Below are positions 50,834-59,474 of a DNA stretch of 64,000 nucleotides, one piece after another. The position numbers and the translations under genes are program-made. The DNA lies in contig NZ_CP151996.1 in the NCBI RefSeq assembly GCF_038593855.1, positions 4,402,001-4,466,000 of the forward strand, given 5' to 3'. Source of the stretch: Lysinibacillus sp. FSL M8-0337 (lineage in GTDB: Bacteria; Bacillota; Bacilli; Bacillales_A; Planococcaceae). Every line of letters begins with the position of its first letter. The first letter of the stretch is position 1. The notes below the pieces were generated by a model. The model searched no databases, was not told the DNA's origin, and saw only the letters and a program-made list of their open reading frames with translations.

Positions 50834-51541
50834 TTACATACCACCTAAATATGCTGCTTTTACTTGTTCACTTTCTTGTAACTCTTTCGCTGTACCCGAT
50901 AATACAATGCGTCCTGTTTCAAGTACGTATGCGCGGTCAGCTACCGATAATGCCATATTGGCATTCTGCTCTACTAGCAATACCGTTGTACCTTCTTTAT
51001 TCACTTGTTCAATAATATTGAAGATATTTTTTACCATAAGCGGTGCAAGCCCCATTGAAGGCTCATCCATTAACAACAATTTTGGTTTTGCCATTAATGC
51101 ACGACCCATCGCCAGCATTTGTTGCTCACCACCAGATAATGTGCCTGATTGCTGTTTACGACGCTCCAGTAGACGCGGGAATAACTCAAAGACATGATCC
51201 ATATCTTTCTTTATGCCAGCCTTATCGTTACGCAAGTATGCGCCAAGCTCAAGGTTTTCCTCTACTGACATATTAGCGAATACACGGCGACCTTCAGGCA
51301 CATGTGAAATACCTGATTTTACAATGGTTTGCGCAGCCTTACCTGCAATCGAGAAACCCTCATATTCAAGGATGCCCCCTTTAGGTTTTAATAAGCCTGA
51401 CAAGGTTTTTAATAATGTACTTTTACCAGCACCATTGGCACCGATTAATGTGACAATTTCCCCTTCGTTAACTTCTAAAGAGACGCCTTTCAATGCTTGA
51501 ATATTTCCATAGAATACATCAATATTTTGTACTTTTAGCAT
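50834..51541 (-). CDS. livF: Branched-chain amino-acid ABC transporter ATPase LivF
   Basis: 235 residues. Walker A GANGAGKSTLLKTL, signature LSGGEQQMLAMGRAL, Walker B LLLMDEPSMGLAP and His-switch VLLVEQNAN. The LivF class is distinguished from LivG by its shorter form and the SVADRAYVLETGRIV block. The last gene of the unit; its start touches the stop of livG by one base. Confidence 0.93.
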   Translation of the reverse strand: MLKVQNIDVFYGNIQALKGVSLEVNEGEIVTLIGANGAGKSTLLKTLSGLLKPKGGILEYEGFSIAGKAAQTIVKSGISHVPEGRRVFANMSVEENLELGAYLRNDKAGIKKDMDHVFELFPRLLERRKQQSGTLSGGEQQMLAMGRALMAKPKLLLMDEPSMGLAPLMVKNIFNIIEQVNKEGTTVLLVEQNANMALSVADRAYVLETGRIVLSGTAKELQESEQVKAAYLGGM

Positions 51542-52320
51542 TAGCTGATAACCTCCTCACCAAGGTACGCTTCAATTACCTTTGGATTGTTGCGAATTTC
51601 TTCTGGTGTCCCATCAGCGATTAATTGCCCGTGGTCGAGGACGTAAATTCGTTCACATATCCCCATTACTAAGCTCATATCGTGCTCAATTAGTAGAATC
51701 GTTAATCCAAACTCTTTACGGATAAACGCAATTAGTTCCATTAAGTCGTGTGTTTCTTGTGGATTCATCCCAGCCGCTGGTTCATCGAGTAACAATAGCT
51801 TTGGATTTGCCGCTAATGCACGTGCAATCTCCAGACGACGTTGCATACCATACGGAAGGTTTTTTGCTAACTCATTCTTATAAATATCTAAACCAAATAT
51901 TTTTAAGAATTCCGTTGATTGCTGTTCCATTGCCGCTTCACCTTTAAAGTGACTTGGCAAACGGAAAATAGATGACCACATCGAGTGTTTTGCTAAAGAA
52001 TGGTTCGCTACTTTTACATTATCTAATACAGATAGTTCTTTAAAGAGACGAATATTTTGGAACGTACGGCTAATACCTTTTTGCGTTACTTGATAGGGTG
52101 CAAGGCCATTTAACTTTGATCCGTTAAATGTAATCGTTCCTTCAGTCGGCGTATACACACCAGTTAGCATATTAAAACTTGTTGTTTTACCTGCACCATT
52201 TGGCCCGATAAGCCCTACTAATTCACCTTGATTTAGGTACATATTAACGCCCTGTACCGCCTTTAAACCACCGAATTGAATACCCATGTTTTCTACTTTG
52301 ATAAGAAGGTTTCCAGTCAT
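51541..52320 (-). CDS. livG: Branched-chain amino-acid ABC transporter ATPase LivG
   Basis: 259 residues. Walker A GPNGAGKTTSFNML, GISRTFQNIRLFKELSV typical of LivG, signature just after NLPYGMQRRLEIARAL, Walker B LLLDEPAAGMNP. It pairs with LivF as the ATPase heterodimer. Start and stop codons overlap those of neighbours by one base each, so translation is coupled. Confidence 0.93.
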   Translation of the reverse strand: MTGNLLIKVENMGIQFGGLKAVQGVNMYLNQGELVGLIGPNGAGKTTSFNMLTGVYTPTEGTITFNGSKLNGLAPYQVTQKGISRTFQNIRLFKELSVLDNVKVANHSLAKHSMWSSIFRLPSHFKGEAAMEQQSTEFLKIFGLDIYKNELAKNLPYGMQRRLEIARALAANPKLLLLDEPAAGMNPQETHDLMELIAFIRKEFGLTILLIEHDMSLVMGICERIYVLDHGQLIADGTPEEIRNNPKVIEAYLGEEVIS

Positions 52321-53258
52321 TATTTTGTACCTCCTTTTTTACCAAACTTAAATAAATGCGTAATTTCCTTTGTCCCCATTAAACCGGTTGGACGGTATAG
52401 CATAACAATGATTAATACTAAGCTGTAAATGATCATGCGCGTTTCTGGGAAGTTCGCTAAGTATGTTGAAATCAACGTTAAAAATACTGCTGCAATAACA
52501 GAACCTGACAGACTTCCTAAGCCACCAAGAACAACGTAAATTAATATATCAAATGATTTTAAGAAACCGAACGTAGTCGGTTGAATAATGTAGAAGTTAT
52601 GTGCAAAAATAGCCCCTGCAAGACCGGCAAAGAAAGAGCCAATCGCGAATGCTACAACTTTATAGTAAGTTGTATTAATACCCATGGCATCCGCAGCGAT
52701 TTCATCTTCTCGAATCGAAATACAAGCACGTCCATGACGAGAATTTGTAAAGTTTGAAATCACTAAAATCGTTAATACAACACCTACGAATGCATATGTC
52801 CAATTCGATAAATATTTCACTTGCATCCCCGCTGCCCCACCGACGTAATCCGTATTTAAAAAGACAATACGAATAATCTCAGCAAAGCCTAGTGTTGCAA
52901 TGGCTAAATAATCTCCTTTTAAACGTAGCGTTGGAATACCTACGATTAATCCAGCTACTGCTGCTGCAAGCGCCCCTAGGAAAATAGCTAACGGGAACGG
53001 CAGCATTAGCTTTGTTGTAATAATAGCTGAAATATAAGCACCAACTGCAAGGAAACCGGCATGTCCAATAGAGAATTGCCCCGTAACCCCGATAACGATG
53101 TGCAAGCTGACAGCTAGCATAATGTTAATGCACATGGTGATTAACATATTTTTATAGTACAAGTCAATTACTTCTGTTGTAATAAGTGCCTGAACAACCA
53201 CATAGATGACTAGCGCTAATACTGCATAGCCCCAGAAAACTTTAGACTTCTTCATCAT
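52320..53258 (-). CDS. livM: Branched-chain amino-acid ABC transporter permease LivM
   Basis: 312 residues, eight or more membrane helices, with the LivM motifs GQFSIGHAGFLAVGAY and the EAA-like loop SIREDEIAADAMGINTTYYK that contacts the ATPases. It forms the channel with LivH. The C-terminus ends in a cytoplasmic basic tail (KFGKKGGTK). Confidence 0.93.
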   Translation of the reverse strand: MMKKSKVFWGYAVLALVIYVVVQALITTEVIDLYYKNMLITMCINIMLAVSLHIVIGVTGQFSIGHAGFLAVGAYISAIITTKLMLPFPLAIFLGALAAAVAGLIVGIPTLRLKGDYLAIATLGFAEIIRIVFLNTDYVGGAAGMQVKYLSNWTYAFVGVVLTILVISNFTNSRHGRACISIREDEIAADAMGINTTYYKVVAFAIGSFFAGLAGAIFAHNFYIIQPTTFGFLKSFDILIYVVLGGLGSLSGSVIAAVFLTLISTYLANFPETRMIIYSLVLIIVMLYRPTGLMGTKEITHLFKFGKKGGTK

Positions 53259-53268
53259 TACCGCTCAC

Positions 53269-54144
53269 CTACACTTTCTCGCGGGCGTTTTTACCGAAGA
53301 TACCCGATGGTCTGAAAATCAAGATTAAAATTAAAATGACAAATGCTGCTGCATCACGCCATAAAGAGAATCCAAGTGCACTTACAAACGATTCCACGAC
53401 ACCTAGTAACATGCCGCCAACCATTGCCCCCGGAATAATACCAATACCACCAAGAACCGCAGCGATGAACGCTTTAACCCCTGGAATAACACCCATTAAC
53501 GGGTCAATTTTTGTATAATACACACCGAAGATTACACCTGCAGCTCCAGCTAATGCAGAACCTATAGCAAATGTTGCTGAAATGGTATTATCTACGTTAA
53601 TCCCCATTAGACGTGCCGCATCTGCATCATGTGATACTGCGCGCATCGCCTTGCCAATTTTTGTTTTATGTACGATGAATTGTAAAAGAATCATCAGTAC
53701 GATAGAGACAGATAAAATTAATATAGATGTACTGCTAATTTGAACACCAAAGACATCAAATGTTGTATTTTTAATGACTTCAGGATATGCTGCAGGCTGT
53801 GCCCCTCTGAAGAAAATTGTCGTATATTCGATTAATAGCGACACCCCGATTGCTGTAATTAAAGCAGCAATACGCGTCGCATTTCGTAACCGTTTATATG
53901 CTATACGTTCTATTAACACACCAAAAATTGCGCAAACTGCCATTGCTAATAATAATGCTGGTAAAAAGCCCAGCTCCCATTTAGCAATTGCGTAAAAGCC
54001 AATAAATGCCCCAATCATGAAAACATCACCGTGGGCGAAGTTAATGAGCTTAATAATACCGTATACCATCGTATACCCTAACGCTATTAACGCGTAGATA
54101 CTACCTAGTGAAATACCATTCACAAGCTGTTGTATCCATTCCAT
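53269..54144 (-). CDS. livH: Branched-chain amino-acid ABC transporter permease LivH
   Basis: 291 residues, about eight membrane helices, starting MEWIQQLVNGISLGSIYALI with the INFAHGDVFMIGAF motif and the EAA loop AVSHDADAARLMGINVD. AAAGGAG lies nine bases before the ATG. Ten bases before livM. Confidence 0.93.
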   Translation of the reverse strand: MEWIQQLVNGISLGSIYALIALGYTMVYGIIKLINFAHGDVFMIGAFIGFYAIAKWELGFLPALLLAMAVCAIFGVLIERIAYKRLRNATRIAALITAIGVSLLIEYTTIFFRGAQPAAYPEVIKNTTFDVFGVQISSTSILILSVSIVLMILLQFIVHKTKIGKAMRAVSHDADAARLMGINVDNTISATFAIGSALAGAAGVIFGVYYTKIDPLMGVIPGVKAFIAAVLGGIGIIPGAMVGGMLLGVVESFVSALGFSLWRDAAAFVILILILIFRPSGIFGKNAREKV

Positions 54145-54301
54145 GAGCGTTCACTCCTTTATTATTTTTTAAAGCATGCAAAAATGGGACCTATTTCTAC
54201 ATAGTGAAAGTGAATGCAGAAAAACTCGTGTCCCTCATAAAAAGTATTTCCGATTCCTTATGCTAGAATCTATGCTTTTTTTATTAGTCTAGTTGTCTAT
54301 G

Positions 54302-54335
54302 AAAAAATAAAAGAGAAGGCAGGTTGCCCGCCTCC
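54302..54335 (-). terminator. Terminator between the binding-protein gene and livH
   Basis: 9-bp stem GGAGGCGGG / CCTGCCTTC (two G-T pairs), three-base loop, then TCTTTTATTTTTT on the minus strand. It is likely leaky, giving more binding protein than permease. Confidence 0.75.
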
Positions 54336-54349
54336 CCCTTGCTTAAAAA

Positions 54350-55570
54350 TTAAGGATTAACTTTAGAGTTGAACACTTGTTTACCGTCTTTAAATTCAAG
54401 AACTGTTGCTGTTTTAATTGGGTTATGGTTTTCGTCAACTGAGAAAGTACCTGTTACTAAAGAAAGATCCTTTGTTTCAGCTAATGCCTTTTTAATTGCT
54501 TCACCGTCAGTAGACCCTGCACGTTTAATTGCATCTGCAATGTAGTAAACCGTATCATAGCCAAGTGCATTAAATGCATCCGGTGCTTTATCGCCATTAG
54601 CAGCTTTAAATGCTTTTACAAAGTCTTGAATTTTTTGATCTGGGTCTTCTGCAGAATAGTGGTTTGTGATGTACGTATTATTCAGTGCATCTGCGCCCGC
54701 TAACTCAACTAAAGTTGGCGAATCCCAACCATCTGCTCCCATAAGTGGCACTGTAATGCCCATTTCACGTGCTTGTTTAACAATTAGACCCACTTCTTCA
54801 TAATATCCAGGGATAAAGATGAAGTCAGGATTTGATGATTTGATGTTTGTTAATTGCGTACGGAAATCTGTATCTTTCGCAACATAAGCTTCTTCTTTCA
54901 CAACTTTTCCGCCATTTTCAGCAATCGTATCTTTAAATGACTTTGCTAATCCTTTTGCATAGTCAGAAGCGTTATCAGCAAAAATGGCTACGTTTTTCGC
55001 TTTCAGCTCACCCGTTGCAAAGTTTGCTGCGACAATCCCTTGGAATGGGTCAATAAAGCATGTACGGAACGCATATTCATTAACGCTTCCGTCATCATTT
55101 ACTGTTACGTTTGGTGCTGTAGCAGCTGCACCAACTAAAGGAATTTTGTTATCATTTGCAATTTGAACTGTTGCAATGGTGTTACCAGAAGTTGCTGGAG
55201 ACATCATCGCTACTACTTTATCTTGCGTTGCTAGTTTAATAGCCGCTGCTGTTGCCTCTGAGTTTTCTGATTTGTTATCTACTTTAATAAGCTCAATCTT
55301 CTTGCCATCAATACCGCCTGCATCGTTAATTTCTTTAACAGCTAACTCCGCACCTAATCCGATTGAAGAACCGTAAGAAGCTACGTTACCTGAAAGCTCC
55401 AAGTTTGCACCGATTTTAATTGTATCGCCATCTTTTGAGCCGCCTGATGATGAGCCGCCTCCCGAACTTGTATCACTATCTCCAGCACCGCAACCTGCCA
55501 GTACGCCTGCAAGAAGTGAAGAAGCTACTAGAAGTGAACCGAACTTTTTAAGCTTGTTGTTCTCTTTCAT
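54350..55570 (-). CDS. Branched-chain amino-acid ABC transporter substrate-binding lipoprotein
   Basis: 406 residues. Lipoprotein signal peptide with lipobox LAGC at about 24-27 (KFGSLLVASSLLAGVLAGCG), a Gly/Ser-rich linker (SSGGGSSSGGSKDGD), then a Leu/Ile/Val-binding periplasmic-type fold (IKIGANLELSGNVASYGSSI ... NDAGGIDGKKIEL). Anchored outside the membrane, it delivers ligand to LivHM. Leu/Ile/Val is the expected ligand; related proteins bind amides or other amino acids. Transcribed from a promoter overlapped by a CodY-like box. Confidence 0.92.
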   Translation of the reverse strand: MKENNKLKKFGSLLVASSLLAGVLAGCGAGDSDTSSGGGSSSGGSKDGDTIKIGANLELSGNVASYGSSIGLGAELAVKEINDAGGIDGKKIELIKVDNKSENSEATAAAIKLATQDKVVAMMSPATSGNTIATVQIANDNKIPLVGAAATAPNVTVNDDGSVNEYAFRTCFIDPFQGIVAANFATGELKAKNVAIFADNASDYAKGLAKSFKDTIAENGGKVVKEEAYVAKDTDFRTQLTNIKSSNPDFIFIPGYYEEVGLIVKQAREMGITVPLMGADGWDSPTLVELAGADALNNTYITNHYSAEDPDQKIQDFVKAFKAANGDKAPDAFNALGYDTVYYIADAIKRAGSTDGEAIKKALAETKDLSLVTGTFSVDENHNPIKTATVLEFKDGKQVFNSKVNP

Positions 55571-55604
55571 AATTTAATTCCCCCTGAAAATTCTCAAATA
55601 TTAG

Positions 55605-55619
55605 ATATTTCTGATAATT
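55605..55619 (-). promoter_or_regulatory. CodY-like box overlapping the liv promoter
   Basis: Minus strand AATTATCAGAAATAT matches the CodY consensus AATTTTCWGAAAATT at 12 of 15 positions and overlaps the -10 box. CodY represses branched-chain amino-acid uptake in Bacillales when these are abundant. A second half-site AATTTTCAG lies just downstream. Confidence 0.6.
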
Positions 55620-55645
55620 ATAAACAATCTAAGGCTAATCCTCAA
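55617..55645 (-). promoter_or_regulatory. Sigma-A promoter of the liv operon
   Basis: Minus strand TTGAGG (55640-55645), 17-base spacer and TATAAT (55617-55622), about 50 bp before the binding-protein start. The rest of the 318-bp gap is AT-rich without another clear signal. Confidence 0.65.
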
Positions 55646-55888
55646 TAGCAAAAATAATTATTTATAACTATCTAATTTTGAAGCTAGATAATATTCAATT
55701 AAGCCTTTTACATTGTAAAACATTCTTTATATTTAGTCTAGAGTGATTTTTCAGTATAATTAGTTATTTGTGAATTATCTATCAATTGTTGGTATAAATT
55801 TAGTAGAAAGCTATCATCCTTATTTTTTCGACGTTAGAAAAATAACGTCCATTTTGCAAAAATTGCTTTCCTTTTATAGTTTAACGGC

Positions 55889-56317
55889 TTATTTTTTTTT
55901 CAAAAAAACGCCTACCAGTACGCCATACAAAATATGACCAACAAGCCACCAACTAAATGCGTAGAAATCTGTAAAGTTCGGTGTTCGTGTTGAGAAGGTT
56001 GTTGTAGGAAACAACATACATCCTATAATCATTTGAAGTATGATACTATTTCTCATTAACGTACCATTATTCCACTTATACTTGTTTCGAAGGGTATATA
56101 ATATGGCTGTTATGAACCACGAAATCACGAGATGGAAGGAAAATTCAATCACTTCTGGAAATCGATAATTTTTTAAAATCGGTATATAATCGACATTTAA
56201 CAGTAATGTATAAACGCGGCTTCCTGTTAGATTTTCAACAACTTTAAAGAAAATACCAAATAAGCAACCTGCAACTAAGGATGCTAGCATTACTTGACGT
56301 TTGAATAGTGTTTTCAT
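55889..56317 (-). CDS. Four-helix membrane protein, unknown function
   Basis: 142 residues with about four membrane helices (8-26, 60-78, 88-105 and 118-138). It starts MKTLFKRQVMLASLVAGCLF behind a strong AGGAGG site and ends VGHILYGVLVGVFLKKK. The arrangement recalls YagU/DUF1440-type membrane proteins, not firmly. It is divergent from the photolyase gene 78 bp away. Confidence 0.65.
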   Translation of the reverse strand: MKTLFKRQVMLASLVAGCLFGIFFKVVENLTGSRVYTLLLNVDYIPILKNYRFPEVIEFSFHLVISWFITAILYTLRNKYKWNNGTLMRNSIILQMIIGCMLFPTTTFSTRTPNFTDFYAFSWWLVGHILYGVLVGVFLKKK

Positions 56318-56395
56318 AATGTCCTCCTTGCTTTAATCCAACTTCTACTTACTTGTGCTAACGTATATTTTTAAACTATAAAAGGATGATTCAAA

Positions 56396-57823
56396 ATGAA
56401 TAAAAAAATAATTGTATTATTTCGTAATGATTTACGACTAGATGATCACCCCGCGCTCTGGCATGCAGCTAAATTAGGGGTCATTTTACCGGTTTATATT
56501 CATAATGAGCAATTTTCAAAGTGCAATACCGCTCAAAGTTTTTGGACGTACTATTCACTTCAGAATCTACAAGCGACACTTGATGACTATGACATGCAAC
56601 TGATTTTACGAAAGGGTGAAGTCATTTCAGAAGTACTACAGTTAGCTTTAGATACTGAAGCAGACGCTGTGTATTTTAACGAGCGTTTTCTTCCAACTGA
56701 ACGAAATGAAGATGAGCAGCTAACCAATATATTACAGGCTAATAATATTGAAGTAAAAGCATTCTATGGTGATGCATTATTCAACTTATCGAACATTCAA
56801 AATCAACAAAACAAGCCTTATGCCATTTTTACATCATTTTATAAGCGTTGTTTGCAGGAGCCCGTACGTCAACCGCTTGGTCAACCGACTAATATTAGAG
56901 CTTTTCCTACGAAGGTATCATCTCTAGCGTTAGAGCAATTGCAATTACTTCATGGTAATTGGTACCACAAGTTTCACCATTATTGGAAACCTGGGATAGA
57001 TGGGGCAATGGAGCAGTGGGAGCTTTTCGTAGAACAAAGTTTATTTGACTACCACGATAAGCGAGATTACCCAGCCAAAGAAACCATTTCTAAAATGTCT
57101 CCATTTCTTGCAGTGGGGAACATTAGCATTCGCTTTCTTTGGGCAACATGCCAAGAGCTAATAGAAGATGAGGACAACACAATATTTAGTCAGCAGATAG
57201 AAAGCTTTTTAAGACAACTTATATGGCGAGAGTTTTCGATTTATCAACTATTGAACTATCCTACATTTTCTACTGATTCATTACGCAGTAATTTTCAACA
57301 TTTTGGGTGGGAGCCTCATTCCATTCGTCTTGATGCATGGAAAACTGGACAAACTGGTTATCCTCTTGTTGATGCAGGGATGCGTGAGCTTTGGGAAACC
57401 GGCTATATGCATAACCGTGTAAGAATGGTTGTTGCATCTTTTCTAGTCAAACACTTATTACAACCTTGGCAAGAAGGTTATGCATGGTTTGAGCATACGC
57501 TTGTCGACTTTAATGCAGCAAATAATGCTATGGGTTGGCAATGGGTCAGCGGTACGGGTATCGACTCCGCTCCTTATTTCCGTATCTTCAACCCTTCGTT
57601 ACAAGGAGAGAAATTTGATACAGATGGTGCTTATATAAAAAAATGGGTGCCCGAATTAGCACTTCTCCCTGCAAAGTATATACACGCTCCACAAACAGCA
57701 CCAACGGCCATCTTGGAACAAGCCGGAATTACATTAGGTGATACCTATCCATTGCCCATCGTGGATCATAAAACAGCACGAGCCCGTGCATTAGAACGAT
57801 ACAACGCTATAAAAAAAGCTTAG
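56396..57823 (+). CDS. phrB: Deoxyribodipyrimidine photolyase
   Basis: Class I CPD photolyase/cryptochrome family, 475 residues. Antenna-binding domain begins KKIIVLFRNDLRLDDHPALW; the FAD domain has the signature stretches QLIWREFSIYQLL, AWKTGQTGYPLVDAGMREL, GYMHNRVRMVVASFL and NNAMGWQWVSGTGIDSAPYF. It repairs UV-made cyclobutane dimers in light. AAGGATG lies seven bases before the ATG. Confidence 0.95.
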   Translation: MNKKIIVLFRNDLRLDDHPALWHAAKLGVILPVYIHNEQFSKCNTAQSFWTYYSLQNLQATLDDYDMQLILRKGEVISEVLQLALDTEADAVYFNERFLPTERNEDEQLTNILQANNIEVKAFYGDALFNLSNIQNQQNKPYAIFTSFYKRCLQEPVRQPLGQPTNIRAFPTKVSSLALEQLQLLHGNWYHKFHHYWKPGIDGAMEQWELFVEQSLFDYHDKRDYPAKETISKMSPFLAVGNISIRFLWATCQELIEDEDNTIFSQQIESFLRQLIWREFSIYQLLNYPTFSTDSLRSNFQHFGWEPHSIRLDAWKTGQTGYPLVDAGMRELWETGYMHNRVRMVVASFLVKHLLQPWQEGYAWFEHTLVDFNAANNAMGWQWVSGTGIDSAPYFRIFNPSLQGEKFDTDGAYIKKWVPELALLPAKYIHAPQTAPTAILEQAGITLGDTYPLPIVDHKTARARALERYNAIKKA

Positions 57824-57842
57824 AGCTACTCGTGCTCTAAGC
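57811..57842 (-). terminator. Terminator overlapping the photolyase stop
   Basis: Perfect 9-bp stem GCTTAGAGC / GCTCTAAGC with a seven-base loop and TTTTTTT on the minus strand only. It can end the converging methyltransferase message. Confidence 0.7.
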
Positions 57843-57960
57843 GTCGAATGAAAGTGATTAAAAATAAACAATAAACATCATGTTTGCCATACTCTGCAAG
57901 AATAACCCGTGCGGAAAATCCATTTTTGTAGCGTCCGAAAGAGAACTTCTTGCACGGAAA

Positions 57961-58557
57961 TTACTTTATTGCAAACACGCAAAGGCGTTCATTTATATTT
58001 GTTTCGTGTTCTAGATGCACCTCATGTATCAACTCAAAAGGGGTACCATGATGTAAAAACTGCAAATAATCGTACGGCGGATAGTATAAAATAATATGGA
58101 TTTCGCGCATCTGTTGCTCATAAGACTTCCATATATTATGAATAACCGTACGAAATATATTAATGGAAAATGGATTAAAAAAGAAAAAAACATTATCACT
58201 TGGTTGTATGTTATAGTTTTCCGCAATTGTATGAACAAAAGAAATGTTCGCTTGTGAATCCTTTTTTCGGCAATAACTTTCCTTATTATGCTCTGCCTCT
58301 TTATAAAAACCTGCGTCCATTTCAACTCCAATTGTCGGAATGTGAAATTTATGATGAATATAAATAGGAACCCTGCCTTTCCCACAGCCCATATCAATAA
58401 AAACTGGATTTTTTGGCATCTCATATTGGGAAAATAATTGTTCTAAGCCTGTATATGGAGTTGGCTCGTAGCGATGGTAGTGAGCCAATTTAGGAAATCC
58501 ATATTGTTCACCGACCGTATTAATGTGCAAAAATTTATCAAATTGTTGTTCATTCAT
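57961..58557 (-). CDS. Class I SAM-dependent methyltransferase
   Basis: 198 residues. Motif I is VFIDMGCGKGRVPIYIH, motif II IGVEMDAGFYKEAEHN and motif IV FFFFNPFSINIFRTV. Substrate unknown; NPF in motif IV is seen in several small methyltransferases. GAGGAG stands ten bases before the ATG. An internal open frame of 131 codons in another frame is a shadow. Confidence 0.8.
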   Translation of the reverse strand: MNEQQFDKFLHINTVGEQYGFPKLAHYHRYEPTPYTGLEQLFSQYEMPKNPVFIDMGCGKGRVPIYIHHKFHIPTIGVEMDAGFYKEAEHNKESYCRKKDSQANISFVHTIAENYNIQPSDNVFFFFNPFSINIFRTVIHNIWKSYEQQMREIHIILYYPPYDYLQFLHHGTPFELIHEVHLEHETNINERLCVFAIK

Positions 58558-58594
58558 CCGTTAGATACTCCTCGAAAAAAAAGAATGCTTTATT

Positions 58595-58684
58595 TTAGCA
58601 TGTAAAAAACCAAACACGATATCCAAAAAATTTGGATATCGTGTATTTTATCGCTTCATCTTCTACCACTAATATTTTTATCAT
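58595..58684 (-). pseudogene. Relic of a response-regulator gene
   Basis: Minus strand, ATG 58684 behind a GAGGTGAGAAAG ribosome site, reads MIKILVVEDEA, the typical first strand and acidic pocket of an OmpR-family receiver domain, then passes directly into a terminator hairpin and stops after 29 codons. A TTGACA and TAAAAA promoter-like pair lies upstream. All but the first eleven codons of the gene seem to have been deleted up to its terminator. Confidence 0.65.
58614..58644 (-). terminator. Perfect 14-bp hairpin ending the response-regulator relic
   Basis: ACACGATATCCAAA / TTTGGATATCGTGT with a three-base loop, then TTGGTTTTTT on the minus strand. It lies inside the relic's short reading frame, with no intact gene before it. 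Confidence 0.75.
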
Positions 58685-58902
58685 CACTTTCTCACCTCGC
58701 CAATGGCTTGTTGATTTTTTATGATAGCATTTATTTATGTCAACTAAATGTCAGCACGCACCACAAAAGAACACTAGGTATGTATATTTGAAAACAAGAT
58801 GGTAACGATAGTTATAGAATGCCTACAACTACCTGGTTGAGCTATAATAGAGATAAAGTCGAATATTAGTCGTTCGAAATATCGTTTTCCTTTGCAATTT
58901 TG

Positions 58903-58932
58903 TTGACAATGACTTCCTAGGACACTTATCAT
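58903..58932 (+). promoter_or_regulatory. Sigma-A promoter of the IsdG-like gene
   Basis: TTGACA (58903-58908), 18-base spacer, TATCAT (58927-58932). Confidence 0.65.
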
Positions 58933-58933
58933 T

Positions 58934-58960
58934 GATTGCGAATGATAATCATTGATAATT
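58934..58960 (+). promoter_or_regulatory. Fur box
   Basis: The perfect palindrome AATGATAATCATT (58941-58953) is extended by TGATAATT, giving overlapping Fur-type hexamers at the transcription start. It implies iron repression of the following heme monooxygenase gene. Confidence 0.75.
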
Positions 58961-59012
58961 CATTCGATTTTGCTTTAATCTATCTTCAATAAAATGATTA
59001 GGGGGTATTAGT

Positions 59013-59348
59013 ATGATTATTGTTACAAATCGTATTCAAGTAAAGCCTGGCTTTGCTGCGAAAATGGCACCAAACTTTACGAAGCCAGGTCCTCTGCAAC
59101 AGTTTGAAGGCTTCCACAAAGTAGAGGTATTAATTTCTACAGATGATCCTACATATGACGAAATGAGCGTTAATATGTACTGGGAATCGAAAGAGCATTT
59201 CCAAGCTTGGCGTAATAGCGATGCTTTTGCGGCGGCGCATCACCGTCCTGAACCTGGCTCTGAAGGCGCAAAACCTGAGAACAGCCCAATTATCGGCAGT
59301 AAAATTGTCGTTGCTGAGCTGGCTTCTTCTATCGAAGCACAACGTTAA
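59013..59348 (+). CDS. isdG: IsdG-type heme-degrading monooxygenase
   Basis: 111 residues of the ABM fold. The catalytic triad of IsdG/IsdI is present: Asn6 (MIIVTN), Trp66 (FQAWRNSDAF) and His76 (AAAHHRPEP). It opens heme to release iron in the cytoplasm. AGGGGG lies before the ATG. A Fur box on its promoter fits the role in iron gain. No heme-uptake genes lie nearby, so it works with a system elsewhere. Confidence 0.9.
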   Translation: MIIVTNRIQVKPGFAAKMAPNFTKPGPLQQFEGFHKVEVLISTDDPTYDEMSVNMYWESKEHFQAWRNSDAFAAAHHRPEPGSEGAKPENSPIIGSKIVVAELASSIEAQR

Positions 59349-59391
59349 AAACAAATTGTAAACCTATTTAAATTATCTTCTGATTCTATCT

Positions 59392-59433
59392 AAAAAACCA
59401 TGCATATTTCTAGAAAATATGCATGGTTTTTTC
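59392..59433. terminator. Bidirectional terminator between isdG and yeiH
   Basis: Stem AAAAAACCATGCATATTT / AAATATGCATGGTTTTTT with T runs on both strands; it serves both converging genes. Confidence 0.9.
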
Positions 59434-59474
59434 TTTGGTGTCAGGCACCCAAACAATTCTCAAACAATTCTTAG

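Noticed and set aside
58029..58424. 131-codon open frame on the minus strand
   Set aside because: It overlaps the methyltransferase gene in another frame, has no ribosome site and shows no recognisable domain.
59437..59450. GGTGTCAGGCACCC near-palindrome after the isdG terminator
   Set aside because: Short, common palindromic word in Bacillaceae genomes; single occurrence here with no further structure.
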